Shown here piece by piece: positions 35,942-44,810 of a stretch of DNA of 64,000 bases. A program made the translations under genes and the position numbers. Below the pieces are notes generated by a model. The model did not search any database and had not been told where the DNA came from. It was given only the letters and a program-made list of their open reading frames with translations. Origin of the DNA: Variovorax sp. PAMC 28711 (GTDB taxonomy: Bacteria > Pseudomonadota > Gammaproteobacteria > Burkholderiales > Burkholderiaceae_C); contig NZ_CP014517.1 of NCBI RefSeq assembly GCF_001577265.1, positions 1,417,001 to 1,481,000 on the forward strand, written 5' to 3'. How positions within the stretch are numbered: the first letter of the stretch is position 1; every line of letters begins with the position of its first letter.

Positions 35942-36667
35942 TCAATGTCCTCCCGTTCCGCCGGCCACGACGAAGCCTGGCACGCGGACGCGCTTTTCGA
36001 CCCACGCCATGATGCGGTTGATGACCATGGCCGAGATGATGTAGAGCACCGTGACGGCGGCATACATTTCCGTCACGCGCGAGGTTTCTTCGCCCGCCTG
36101 CATGGCGAACTGGATCATTTCGGGAATCGAGACCGCGAAGGCGACCGACGAATTCTTGAAGATGTTCATCGACTCGCTGGTGAGCGGCGGAATGATGATG
36201 CGATAGGCCATCGGCAGGATCACGTAGCGGTAGTACTGCGGCGTGGTGAAGCCCATCGCCATGCCCGCATAACGCTGGCCCTTGGGCAGCGCCTGGATGC
36301 CGGAGCGCAACTGCTCGGCGATGCGCGACGAGGTGAAGAAGCCGAGCGCGAACACCACCAGGATGAACGGCGGCAGCGACGCCATGACGGGGAACATCTT
36401 CGGTATCACGTGATACCAGAGGAAAATTTGCACCAGCAACGGCACGTTGCGGAACAGTTCGACCCAGGCATTGCCGAGCCGGACCAGCCACGGGTTGTCG
36501 GGGAGCGTGCGGATCACGCCGATCACGGAGCCCAGCACGAGGGCCACGACCAGCGCCGACAGCGAGACGGCCAGCGTCCAGCCCCACGCCGATACCAGCC
36601 ATTGCCAGTAGGTCGGGATCTTGCCACCCGGGTCTTCAAGAAAGACCTGCCAATCCCAGTTTCCCAT
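35942..36667 (-). CDS. gltJ: Glutamate/aspartate ABC transporter permease
   Basis: The 241-residue permease has the N-terminal extension typical of GltJ (YWQWLVSAWGWTLAVS), then the polar amino acid permease domain with LFRNVPLLVQIFLWYHV and GMAMGFTTPQYYRYVILPMAYR. It is separated from gltI by 88 bases that contain a hairpin, and is followed at once by gltK. Confidence 0.92.
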   Translation of the reverse strand: MGNWDWQVFLEDPGGKIPTYWQWLVSAWGWTLAVSLSALVVALVLGSVIGVIRTLPDNPWLVRLGNAWVELFRNVPLLVQIFLWYHVIPKMFPVMASLPPFILVVFALGFFTSSRIAEQLRSGIQALPKGQRYAGMAMGFTTPQYYRYVILPMAYRIIIPPLTSESMNIFKNSSVAFAVSIPEMIQFAMQAGEETSRVTEMYAAVTVLYIISAMVINRIMAWVEKRVRVPGFVVAGGTGGH

Positions 36668-36710
36668 CTGAACTCCTCGGTTTTTTTCGGAACGGTTTTT
36701 CTTAAAACAA

Positions 36711-36736
36711 ACGCCCGCCGAAAGCGGCGGGCGTTG
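36711..36736 (-). terminator. Intercistronic hairpin between gltI and gltJ
   Basis: An 11-bp GC-rich stem AACGCCCGCCG/CGGCGGGCGTT followed on the minus strand by TTGTTTT forms a probable partial terminator. Such hairpins after binding-protein genes usually leave more binding protein than permease. Confidence 0.7.
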
Positions 36737-36755
36737 TGTTCATTCGGTCACGCGA

Positions 36756-37658
36756 TTACTTCTTCGCGTAGTCTTCCATTGGCTTGTCGTTCGGCGATGC
36801 CCAGGCAGCCTTGGTGGCTTCCGATGCCGCCAGGTTCAGCTTGGTGTTGGTCGGCGGAATGGCTTGCATGAACCAGGTGTCGTACAGCTTGGCGAGCGAG
36901 CCGTCCTTGATCTGGCGTGCGATGCTGGCGTCGACTGCCTTCTTGAAAGCCGGATCTTCCTTCGGCAGCATGCAGGCGATCGGCTCGACCGACAGCGCTT
37001 CGCCGACGATCTTGAAGTCGGCCGGGTTCTTCGACTTGGCGATGTTGCCGGCCAGGATCTGGCCGTCCATCACGAACGCATCGGCGCGGCCCGACTCGAG
37101 CAGCAGGAAGCTGTCGGCGTGGTCCTTGCCCATGATTTCCTTGAAGTCGACGCCCGTGGCGCGCTCGTTCTTGCGCAGGGTCTGAACCGAGGTCGTGCCG
37201 GTGGTGGTCACGACGTTCTTGTTGTTCAGGTCCTTGATCGACGCGATACCCGAATTGGCCTTGACCGCGATGCGCACTTCTTCGACGAAGGTGGTGCTGG
37301 CGAACGCCACGTCCTTCTGGCGGGTCGCGTTGTTGGTGGTGGAACCGCACTCGAGATCGACGGTGTGGTTCTGCACCAGCGGCACGCGGTTTTGCGACGT
37401 GACGAGTTGTTCCTTGATCTTCAGCGCGGGCAGGCCGAGCTGCTTCTGGATGTCGCCCAGGATGCGGCGTGCCATTTCGGTGTGGAAGCCGACGTACTTG
37501 CCGTCGCCGATCGTGTAGGCCAGTGCGCCGGAAGAGTCGCGCACGCCCATGGTCACCTCGCCGGACGACTTGATTTTGGCCAACGTGTCATACGGTTCGG
37601 CAGAGGCAACACCGACGGCCAACATGGCGATCGCCAACGCGATAACTTGCTTTTTCAT
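36756..37658 (-). CDS. gltI: Glutamate/aspartate ABC transporter substrate-binding protein
   Basis: The 300-residue periplasmic protein has a signal peptide (MKKQVIALAIAMLAVGVASA, cleaved near residue 20-22), then the SBP_bac_3 fold with SGEVTMGVRDSSGALAY, VDLECGSTTNNATRQKDVAF and TGTTSVQTLR. These are close to E. coli GltI, including the Cys of ECGS and Arg of TRQKD. It is the promoter-proximal gene of gltIJKL. A LysR gene lies 298 bases upstream on the same strand. Confidence 0.93.
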   Translation of the reverse strand: MKKQVIALAIAMLAVGVASAEPYDTLAKIKSSGEVTMGVRDSSGALAYTIGDGKYVGFHTEMARRILGDIQKQLGLPALKIKEQLVTSQNRVPLVQNHTVDLECGSTTNNATRQKDVAFASTTFVEEVRIAVKANSGIASIKDLNNKNVVTTTGTTSVQTLRKNERATGVDFKEIMGKDHADSFLLLESGRADAFVMDGQILAGNIAKSKNPADFKIVGEALSVEPIACMLPKEDPAFKKAVDASIARQIKDGSLAKLYDTWFMQAIPPTNTKLNLAASEATKAAWASPNDKPMEDYAKK

Positions 37659-37956
37659 ACTCAAAACTCCTGAAAATAACTGAGAGAGAGACAACGAAAT
37701 TCTAGGCATTCACCGTTGTGGAAATACCCGGGCCAACCCGGTGCACTGTGCACTATTGCCGAACCTGCTGGCGATGTGAAAGCCTCACCCTGGTGCAGAC
37801 CCGTAACGATTCGTTGATCACTGGATGCTAAGCAGTCTTTGTGCCCGCAGCGCGCGATGATCGCCGGCGACTGTAGTGCGAGCGTTCGCCGGGCACCAAT
37901 GCCGTATGCGGCCATCGGCATGCGCGACGGTCATAGTTGCTGCACTGCAATATGAA
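37659..37956. other. Intergenic region upstream of gltI
   Basis: These 298 bases between the LysR gene and gltI hold no supported coding sequence. The half near gltI is AT-richer and should carry the gltI promoter. I see small palindromic words such as GTGCACTGTGCAC (37741-37753) but no clear sigma-70 pair. Confidence 0.4.
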
Positions 37957-38934
37957 TCACCCGCCCTGCTGTTGCGCGACCAGGTAGGCCCAGAGCGCAT
38001 CGGCCGCCGTTTTCGGCTCGGCCGACGCGGCCTCGCTGGCCTTGGCGCGCGCGGGCTTGCCGGCTGGCGCGGGCGGCGGCAGTTCGCGGTAGACGCGGAT
38101 TTCCATCGTCACTTCGAGCGAATCGATCTCCGGCGGCAACGCGCTCACCAGCTTGCGCGCCTTCACTTCCTTGCGCACCGCGCTGTGCGGCAAGAACGCG
38201 ACGCCGTGTCCTTCGAGGGCCATGGCCTTCAAGCCTTCGGCCATGTCGGTTTCGTACACGCGGTCGAGGTGAATAGCGGTCTTGGAGGTCTTGAGCAACT
38301 GGTCGACCATCCGCCCGAGATAAGCACCCGGCGCGTAGCCGAGATACGGCAGCGGCTGGCCCGGCCTGCCCGGCAGCCGCCAGCGCGGCGCACCATCGGC
38401 ATCGGGCCTGACCCACGGCGCCACGACTTCTTCGCCCAGGCTCACCATCTCGTAGCGGTTGGCATCGAGCTGCAGCGGTTGCGAAGGATGCTGGTAGGCG
38501 ATGAGCAGATCGCAACTGCCTTCGACCAGCCGCAGCACGGCGTCGTGCACGTTGAGCGCAATCAGACGGCTCTTGAGCGGGCCAAACTCCGCACGCAGGC
38601 TCGTGACCCAGGCCGGGAAGAACGTGAAGGCGAGCGTGTGCGGCACCGCGAACTCGATCACGTCGTGGGCTGCCGCCGAGTGCCCGCGCAGCATGGCGCG
38701 CGTGCTCTGAAGGCCCTGCAGCATTTCGATCGCCTGCGTGTAGAGCGTTTGGCCCGCCGGCGTGAGACGCGTCGGGTAAGAAGTGCGGTCGACCAGATCG
38801 GTGCCCGCCCAACCTTCGAGCGCCTGGATGCGGCGCGAGAAGGCGGGCTGGGTCACATGCCGGAGTTGGGCGGAGCGACTGAAGCTGCGGGTTTCAGCGA
38901 GGCTGACAAAATCTTCGAGCCACTTGGTTTCCAT
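37957..38934 (-). CDS. LysR-family transcriptional regulator
   Basis: The 325-residue protein opens with a LysR helix-turn-helix (WLEDFVSLAETRSFSRSAQLRHVTQPAFSRRIQALE), followed by the periplasmic-binding-like effector domain and an unusual Ala/Lys/Pro-rich tail (about residues 285-325). The N-terminus resembles YjiE/HypT-type regulators. It precedes gltIJKL on the same strand and may regulate it, though LysR genes are more often divergent from targets. A T-N11-A palindrome sits at its own start. Confidence 0.9.
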   Translation of the reverse strand: METKWLEDFVSLAETRSFSRSAQLRHVTQPAFSRRIQALEGWAGTDLVDRTSYPTRLTPAGQTLYTQAIEMLQGLQSTRAMLRGHSAAAHDVIEFAVPHTLAFTFFPAWVTSLRAEFGPLKSRLIALNVHDAVLRLVEGSCDLLIAYQHPSQPLQLDANRYEMVSLGEEVVAPWVRPDADGAPRWRLPGRPGQPLPYLGYAPGAYLGRMVDQLLKTSKTAIHLDRVYETDMAEGLKAMALEGHGVAFLPHSAVRKEVKARKLVSALPPEIDSLEVTMEIRVYRELPPPAPAGKPARAKASEAASAEPKTAADALWAYLVAQQQGG

Positions 38935-38945
38935 GGGTCGGCATT

Positions 38946-38960
38946 ATGTTCGTTGAACAT
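38946..38960. promoter_or_regulatory. LysR-type T-N11-A palindrome upstream of the LysR gene
   Basis: ATGTTC-GTT-GAACAT is a perfect 15-bp dyad with T and A eleven bases apart, 12 bases before the ATG. It fits an autoregulatory LysR box. Confidence 0.5.
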
Positions 38961-38990
38961 GAGCCGACCGATACGAAATGGCAGCCGCGC

Positions 38991-39929
38991 TCAGATCGGC
39001 GTGACGACGCCGCGGCCTGCGAAGTGGCCTTCTGCGTTGTCTAGAAAGCGTGCGAACGAAGCGGCCGTGGCCTCCGGCGACCAGCCCGCAAGATGCGGCG
39101 TGATGACGAGGTTGTCGATGTCGATGAGCTGCTCGGGCCGCTTGGGCTCGCTCTCGTACACGTCGAGCCCCGCCCCGGCGATGCCGCCGCTGCGCAGCGC
39201 GGCGGCCAGCGCGTCGGTGTCGACCACGCTGCCACGCCCGATGTTCACGAGAAAGCCCTGCGGGCCGAGCGCGTCGAGCACTTCGGCATTGACGATGTGC
39301 TTCGTCGCCGCGCCGCCCGGTGCAGCGCAGACCAGGATGTCGCACCACTCGGCGAGTGCCTTCACGCTGTCGAAATAGCGATGCGGCACACCGTCCTTCG
39401 CGCTGCGGTTGTGATAGCCGACCGCCATGTCGAAGCCCGAGGCGCGCTTGGCGATCTTCTGGCCGATGGTGCCGAGACCGAGGATGCCAAGCCGCTTGCC
39501 CGACACGTTGGGCGGCTGCGGAATCTCGAGCCGCCACACACCTTCGCGGCACAGGCGGTCGAGCGTGCGGAAGCCGCGCACCGATGCGATCACCAGGCCG
39601 AATGCGTGGTCGGCCACGCAATCGTCGTTGGTGCCCTGTCCGTTCGCCAGCGCGATGCCGCGCGCGCGTGCGGCTTCGAGGTCGACCATTTCGTAGCCGG
39701 CGCCCATGCAGCAGACGAGCTCCAGCGCGGGCATCGCGTCCATTTCAGCGGCGGTGAGGCCGAGCACGCCGATGGTCAGCACGGCGCGGAACGTGGCGCC
39801 GTGCGCCGTGATGGCCGCCTCGCGTTGGGCGGCGGTCGGTGCATAGGTGAGCGTGTAGCGCTCGGCCAGCACGTCCAGGTGTTCACGCGAGAGCGTGTTG
39901 AGCACCAGCAGGGAAATCTTCTCGGGCAT
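38991..39929 (-). CDS. D-isomer-specific 2-hydroxyacid dehydrogenase
   Basis: The 312-residue NAD(P)-dependent enzyme has the family catalytic framework: dinucleotide fold GLGTIGQKIAKRA, NIGRGSVVD with the substrate Arg, the Glu in LDVYESEP and the acid/base His in ITPHLAGWS. It interconverts a 2-keto acid and a D-2-hydroxy acid, in the glyoxylate/hydroxypyruvate reductase group. ATG at 39929 fits the family start. It lies 46 bases after the ABC exporter gene and 56 before the LysR gene. Confidence 0.9.
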   Translation of the reverse strand: MPEKISLLVLNTLSREHLDVLAERYTLTYAPTAAQREAAITAHGATFRAVLTIGVLGLTAAEMDAMPALELVCCMGAGYEMVDLEAARARGIALANGQGTNDDCVADHAFGLVIASVRGFRTLDRLCREGVWRLEIPQPPNVSGKRLGILGLGTIGQKIAKRASGFDMAVGYHNRSAKDGVPHRYFDSVKALAEWCDILVCAAPGGAATKHIVNAEVLDALGPQGFLVNIGRGSVVDTDALAAALRSGGIAGAGLDVYESEPKRPEQLIDIDNLVITPHLAGWSPEATAASFARFLDNAEGHFAGRGVVTPI

Positions 39930-39975
39930 GCGTCGTCGATCCTCGAATGAGCCCGGGTCGGGCCCGGGAATTTTG

Positions 39976-41811
39976 CTAGAGGACGACCGGCGCCGCCTCG
40001 ACCTTCTGCAATGTCCACATCTGCGCGTAACGACCATGCGCGGCGAGCAGTTCGGCGTGCGTGCCGCGCTCGACGATCACACCGGCTTCCAGCACCAGGA
40101 TCTCGTGCGCATCGACCACGGTCGACAGCCGGTGCGCGATGACCAGCGTGGTCTTGTTCTGCGCAGCACTCTTCAGCTCGCCCTGGATCGCGCGCTCGTT
40201 GGCCGAATCGAGCGCCGAAGTGGCCTCGTCGAAGATCACGATCGGCGGGTTCTTGAGCAGGGTGCGCGCGATGGCGACGCGTTGCTTTTCGCCGCCCGAG
40301 AGCTTCAGTCCGCGCTCGCCGACCGGCGTCTCGTAGCCTTTGGGCGTGGCCGCGATGAAATCGTGGATGCGCGCGGCTTTCGCGGCCGCTTCGACCTCTT
40401 CGCGCGTGGCGTCGGGCCGGCCGTAGGCGATGTTGTATTGCACCGTGTCGTTGAAGAGCACCGTGTCCTGCGGCACGATGCCGATGGCCTGGCGCACGCT
40501 GGCCTGCGTCACTTCGCGGATGTCCTCGCCGCCGATCGTGATCCTGCCCTGTTGCACGTCGTAGAACCGGTAGAGCAGGCGCGCCAGCGTCGACTTGCCC
40601 GAGCCCGACGGCCCGACCACCGCGACCGTCTTGCCGGCCGGGATCTCGAAACTCACATGCTTGAGGATCGGCCGTGCGGGCTCGTAGGCGAAGCTCACGT
40701 CCTCGAAGCGGATCGTGGCGTCGGTGCCGGCGAGCGGCCGCGCCTCCGGTGCGTCGCGCACTTCGCGGTCCTTCTCCATCAGCACGAACATCTTGTCGAG
40801 GTCGGTGAGGCTCTGCTTGATCTCGCGGTAAATCACCCCCAGGAAATTGAGCGGAATGTAGAGCTGGATCATGAAGGCGTTGACCATCACCAGGTCGCCG
40901 AGCGTCATGCGCCCTTCGACCACACCGGCCGTCGCGCGCCACAGCATCAGCACCAGGCTCACCGCGATCAGCATCTGCTGCCCGGTGTTGAGCAGGCTCA
41001 GCGTGCGCTGGCTCTTGATGGCGGCCTTGCGGTAGCGATCGAGGCTCGCGTCGTAGCGCTTCGCCTCGAACTCCTCGTTGTTGAAATACTTGACCGTTTC
41101 GTAGTTCAGCAGCGAATCGACCGCGCGGCTCTGTGCCACCGAATCGAGTTCGTTCATGGTCTTGCGGAACTGCGTGCGCCACTCGGTCACCGTCACGGTG
41201 AAGCCGATGTAGATGACCAGCGCGACGCCGGTGATCCACACGAAGAGCGAATCGAACTTGACGCCCAGGATGGTCAGCACCAGCGTGAGCTCGATGATCG
41301 TCGGCACGATGCTGTAGAGCGACATCGAGATCAGCGAATGCACGCCGCGTGTGCCGCGCTCGATGTCGCGCGTCATGCCGCCGGTCTGGCGTTCGAGGTG
41401 AAAGCGCAGGCTCAGCGCATGCAGGTGCCGGAACACTTCGAGCGAAATGCTGCGCGCCGCACCTTCCGTCGCCTTGGCGAAGACCAGCTCACGCAGTTCG
41501 CCGAAGAGCGCCGTCGAAAAGCGCAACAGGCCATAGGCGAGCAGCAGCGAGATCGGCACGATGAGCAGCGCCTGCGCCACGTCGGGCTTGGGCGTCATCG
41601 TGTCGACGAGGTTCTTCAGGAGCACCGGCACGCCGACGTTGGCGACCTTGGCGCCGACCATGAAGACCAGCGCCGCCATCACGCGCCACTTGTATTCCCA
41701 GAGGTACGGAAAAAGGCGGCGCAGCGTGGCCCAGTCGGAGCGGTCGCTGCGCTCGGGGGTGCCGGAGGGGGTGACGGAGGGAGAGGGGAGCGTTTCGCCG
41801 CTGCGGCGCAT
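39976..41811 (-). CDS. ABC exporter, Atm1/ABCB7 type
   Basis: The 611-residue half-transporter fuses a six-helix ABC membrane domain (about 35-330) to a nucleotide-binding domain (about 360-600) with Walker [10 protein letters not shown], signature LSGGEKQR, Walker B IVIFDEATSALD and the switch His in AHRLST. TGGMTRDIERGTRGV in the membrane domain is typical of Atm1-like exporters, which move glutathione derivatives or glutathione-bound metal. It works as a homodimer. It is divergent from the thioesterase gene 43 bases away. Confidence 0.9.
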   Translation of the reverse strand: MRRSGETLPSPSVTPSGTPERSDRSDWATLRRLFPYLWEYKWRVMAALVFMVGAKVANVGVPVLLKNLVDTMTPKPDVAQALLIVPISLLLAYGLLRFSTALFGELRELVFAKATEGAARSISLEVFRHLHALSLRFHLERQTGGMTRDIERGTRGVHSLISMSLYSIVPTIIELTLVLTILGVKFDSLFVWITGVALVIYIGFTVTVTEWRTQFRKTMNELDSVAQSRAVDSLLNYETVKYFNNEEFEAKRYDASLDRYRKAAIKSQRTLSLLNTGQQMLIAVSLVLMLWRATAGVVEGRMTLGDLVMVNAFMIQLYIPLNFLGVIYREIKQSLTDLDKMFVLMEKDREVRDAPEARPLAGTDATIRFEDVSFAYEPARPILKHVSFEIPAGKTVAVVGPSGSGKSTLARLLYRFYDVQQGRITIGGEDIREVTQASVRQAIGIVPQDTVLFNDTVQYNIAYGRPDATREEVEAAAKAARIHDFIAATPKGYETPVGERGLKLSGGEKQRVAIARTLLKNPPIVIFDEATSALDSANERAIQGELKSAAQNKTTLVIAHRLSTVVDAHEILVLEAGVIVERGTHAELLAAHGRYAQMWTLQKVEAAPVVL

Positions 41812-41854
41812 GGGTGGACAATCGTGGTTGTAGTTATTGACTCAGATTGTGCCC

Positions 41855-42298
41855 ATGTCCGATTCTTCCAGTGCGCCTTCAAGCAGCACGGCCGCCCTCG
41901 CCGCCGCCACCCTCAAGAGTTTGCCCGCCGACATGGAGCTGGTGCTCAAGGTGATCCCGATGCCGGCCGACTGCAACGCCAACGGCGACATCTTCGGTGG
42001 CTGGGTCATGGCGCAGTGCGATCTGGCCGGCTCGGTGATTCCGGCGCGCTACGCCAAGGGCCGGCAGGCGACGGTCGCGGTCAACGAATTCATCTTCAAG
42101 CAGCCGGTGCGGCTCGGCGACATCCTGTCGTTCTATTCGAAGCTGGTGAAGATCGGGCGCACCTCGGTCACGGTGACGGTCGAGGTGTTCGCCGAACGCT
42201 TTCGCGCGCAGGGCGAGTACATCAAGGTGACACAGGCGACGTTCACCTATGTCGCCATCGACGAGCAGGGCCGGCCGCGCGAGATCGTGCGCGACTGA
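41855..42298 (+). CDS. Acyl-CoA thioesterase, YciA-like hotdog protein
   Basis: The 147-residue protein has a single hotdog domain with NANGDIFGGWVMAQCDLAGS, the YciA/BACH-type active-site helix (Asn and Asp), and TVAVNEFIFKQPVRLGDI. It hydrolyses acyl-CoA to free acid and CoA. ATG at 41855 is preferred; an upstream TTG would add six residues. It is divergent from the Atm1-type gene and converges on the RidA gene. Confidence 0.9.
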   Translation: MSDSSSAPSSSTAALAAATLKSLPADMELVLKVIPMPADCNANGDIFGGWVMAQCDLAGSVIPARYAKGRQATVAVNEFIFKQPVRLGDILSFYSKLVKIGRTSVTVTVEVFAERFRAQGEYIKVTQATFTYVAIDEQGRPREIVRD

Positions 42299-42329
42299 GC
42301 GTTGATCGCGCCCGATGGCGGCAGCCGAT

Positions 42330-42737
42330 TTAACCGGCCGAGCCGACTTCGGGCAGTTTGGCGATCACCTTGATCTCGAACTTGAAACCGTAGAGCCAGG
42401 TCACGCCGACACCGGTCAGCGTCGGGTGCGGCGCGTCGCCCCAGTAGTCGGGCACCACCTGCCAGATCGTCTCGAAATTTTGCTCGGGATCGACCACGAA
42501 AACGGTGACGTCCACCACGTCGCCGAAGGTGCACCCCGCCGCCGAGAGGATCGCGTTGAGGTTGTCGAACGCCAGCCGCACCTGCGCCCGCAGATCGGGC
42601 TCAGGCGAGCCGTCGGGCCGGCTGCCGACCTGCCCCGACACGAAGAGAAAACCGTTCGAGCGAACCGCCGGCGAATACCGGTTGCGCTCGTAGAGGGCCT
42701 GGCGCCCAGGCGGAAAAACGACATCGCGTTGGGTCAT
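42330..42737 (-). CDS. RidA/YjgF family protein
   Basis: The 135-residue protein has the RidA fold: RYSPAVRSNGFLFVSGQVG and LRAQVRLAFDNLNAILSAAGC. A typical RidA has a conserved Arg near residue 105 that binds the enamine carboxylate; here the segment DAPHPTLTGVGVTWL has no Arg, so this belongs to a non-archetypal RidA subgroup whose deaminase activity is uncertain. It is transcribed alone. Confidence 0.87.
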   Translation of the reverse strand: MTQRDVVFPPGRQALYERNRYSPAVRSNGFLFVSGQVGSRPDGSPEPDLRAQVRLAFDNLNAILSAAGCTFGDVVDVTVFVVDPEQNFETIWQVVPDYWGDAPHPTLTGVGVTWLYGFKFEIKVIAKLPEVGSAG

Positions 42738-43255
42738 CGATTGCTTTCTTGATTGGAGGATCGATGCACTTTAGGGCGCGGCGTGATGTCGATGAACGGA
42801 CAAGGCGAACAAGCAGTGTTTCCAAAATCCACACAATGCCCGTCCGTCAATCGCAAAACTGGCCATCGGCGGCCCGAGCACGGCCATGCCGTTGCTCTTG
42901 ACACTTCCTTGGACACGCGCATCTCGCGAGGCCTGCGGCGATCGAACGGACCGGGAAACAGCACGAGATAGCCGCACACAGAAGGTGCTGCGCCATCCCG
43001 ACTACGGCCGGACGAATACGGTGCGCATCGCAATAGAACATGACGCCGAGCTAGCACCTGGGCGGCGGCGAGCAAAAATACGCGGAGCACGTGCCGGCGC
43101 GCGTTGGGAGGCCGTGGAAGTTGCAGGGCGTGGGCACTTTTGCGCGGGGTTTTGCTGCGACTGCTTTGGGCCCGAAGCAGAAGTCCGCTTCGCTCGAAAG
43201 CTGCCGTTCGCGGACGCTGCAGTACTCAGCGCGGTAGTCGTCAACTTCTATCCTG
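42738..43255. other. 518-bp stretch without a supported gene
   Basis: Several short overlapping frames exist on both strands, but none has a convincing domain, ribosome site or codon pattern. Part of it (about 43130-43230) resembles intergenic remnants with an AGCTTTCGAGCGAAGCGGAC-like word often found near uncharacterised genes. It borders a region of lower GC, so a decayed insertion is possible. Confidence 0.5.
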
Positions 43256-43864
43256 CTATGCATCTGCAGGAAAACTGCCAGCGCCCAACCTTCCGACCGG
43301 AACGAGCCAAGCCGAAACAGCCCCGCACAGTAGGCCTACGCACGACGAGAGATTTGCCACTTCGTCTATGCGTGCCACACGGCTTGGACCGGCTTGAAGC
43401 GCCAAGTGGAAGTATGCCCAAACACCCGCATACCCAGCGAAGACGCCGATGACAGCACCGGCGAGAATGCGAATTTTCAACTGAGGGAACAGAACGACCA
43501 AGCCAAGCGCCGCAACGCAGTACAGGAAGCCAGCGATTAATGCCGGACCGCCGCCAATAGCAAACGCTCCAATGACTGCGAAAGGGTGAAAGGCGAAAGC
43601 AAGGTCACCAGGAAATTTGGATAGGGCCACCAAAAAAAGACCCCCCACCGGTCCCAGGATGGCAAAAATCGCAATCGACTGAGCAGCATGAACTATCTTA
43701 GGTTCGCCGGAGAAGATGGGTCCCCTTGGTGAAGCGCGTCTCAATCTGGACGAGCCCGGTTTCCAAGTGCTGTTAGAGCCGAAGTCGGCGAAACACGTTG
43801 GGCACGACTTGGCCCCCGATGAAACCTCTGCGTCGCAGTTGGGGCAATAGTGTGTGTTAGTCAA
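43256..43864 (-). CDS. Zinc-ribbon membrane protein of unknown function
   Basis: The 202-residue protein starts with a zinc ribbon (CPNCDAEVSSGAKSCPTC, four Cys at 7, 10, 21 and 24), then a short basic linker and about four or five membrane helices from residue 60 to the end. I do not recognise a specific family; zinc-ribbon plus membrane proteins are widespread and uncharacterised. The start is TTG at 43864 with AAAGG seven bases upstream. Its base composition is clearly less GC-rich than its neighbours, a sign of recent transfer. Confidence 0.65.
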   Translation of the reverse strand: MTNTHYCPNCDAEVSSGAKSCPTCFADFGSNSTWKPGSSRLRRASPRGPIFSGEPKIVHAAQSIAIFAILGPVGGLFLVALSKFPGDLAFAFHPFAVIGAFAIGGGPALIAGFLYCVAALGLVVLFPQLKIRILAGAVIGVFAGYAGVWAYFHLALQAGPSRVARIDEVANLSSCVGLLCGAVSAWLVPVGRLGAGSFPADA

Positions 43865-43945
43865 TTCGTGCCTTTAAACGCCCTTTCATCGGGCGTCTCG
43901 ATGGCTGCTTTTGGCCGACAGCGGAAATCTCAAGCAACCGCGCCG

Positions 43946-44695
43946 TCACCAAAACTTCTCCGGTGTCTTGCCCAACGCCTCTGCGCAACCCGCCACGGCC
44001 TTCGCTCGCTCATCTCTCAGCAATTGCCAGTGATCGGCCTGCCAGCTTGTCCAAGCAACCGGCGCGGACTCGTAGAAACAGGTAGCCGGCGGGCGCATGA
44101 AACCGGGGCGGCCCAGTTCGGCGCCGAACTTCAGGCGGTAGAGTTCGTCGGTGCCCGCCAGATTTTCATAGACCAGATGCCACGCGCCCGGATGCAAGGG
44201 CGCGTCGGCTTCTTTCTGGACGTGTCCGGCTTCTTCGATCTCTTCCGGCGTGGATCCATCTTGTCGCGCTGTTGCGAGCGCTTCAGCTGCGCGGCGCCGG
44301 TAGATGGTGGTGGCGATTGGGCTCAACGCATCGGCCAGATCGGTCATCGCAGGATTGATCGCCACCGGATCGCCTTGCAACGCGTCGAGCGGCGTGCCCG
44401 CCAACTGGTCCTTGGAAAAGCCTTGGCCGCCGAAAGAAACGTTGCCGGTCAACAGCGACAGGCCCACGCTCAACGCGACCTGTCCGGCGACATTGCCTGC
44501 CGTGTTTTCCCGGCGCACCACGCGCAAGGTTTCGTAGCCGGGCTTGTAGCTTCCACGCTCGAAGCGCACACGCGTGACAGCTTCGCCCGGCGGAACGAGC
44601 GGTGGCTCGTCGGCGGCCCACACGATGGATGAACCCAGGACGACGCCGGCCACCATGCCGGCGCGCGCCATTCCCCTGATCGCTTTTTGCTTCAT
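43946..44695 (-). CDS. Exported protein of unknown function
   Basis: The 249-residue protein has a signal peptide (cleavage probably after IVWAADE near residue 27). The mature part contains a Gly/Val-rich stretch TAGNVAGQVALSVGLSLLTG that could be membrane-associated, then a mostly helical C-terminus with single Cys at two sites (about 204 and 239) that may form a disulfide. No family is recognised. It is flanked by the zinc-ribbon gene and the acyl-CoA operon on the same strand, with gaps that suggest its own promoter. Confidence 0.7.
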   Translation of the reverse strand: MKQKAIRGMARAGMVAGVVLGSSIVWAADEPPLVPPGEAVTRVRFERGSYKPGYETLRVVRRENTAGNVAGQVALSVGLSLLTGNVSFGGQGFSKDQLAGTPLDALQGDPVAINPAMTDLADALSPIATTIYRRRAAEALATARQDGSTPEEIEEAGHVQKEADAPLHPGAWHLVYENLAGTDELYRLKFGAELGRPGFMRPPATCFYESAPVAWTSWQADHWQLLRDERAKAVAGCAEALGKTPEKFW

Positions 44696-44810
44696 GCGGC
44701 CTCCCTGCCATTTTTATTGCCGCCCGCATTGTGATGCGGTTCGCCCTCACCTCATGGCTGAAAGCCCGACTTCTTCGTCACGGGCGATCCTTGCTTCTTG
44801 CGCCGCCGTG

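Noticed and set aside
39895..42333. 812-residue open frame on the plus strand opposite the Atm1-type gene
   Set aside because: It overlaps the exporter, the hydroxyacid dehydrogenase start and the thioesterase in wrong frames, with no recognisable domain.
42886..43452. 188-residue open frame on the plus strand
   Set aside because: Mixed composition with many Arg, Cys and Pro, no ribosome site, no domain, and overlap with the zinc-ribbon gene end. More likely non-coding remnant DNA.
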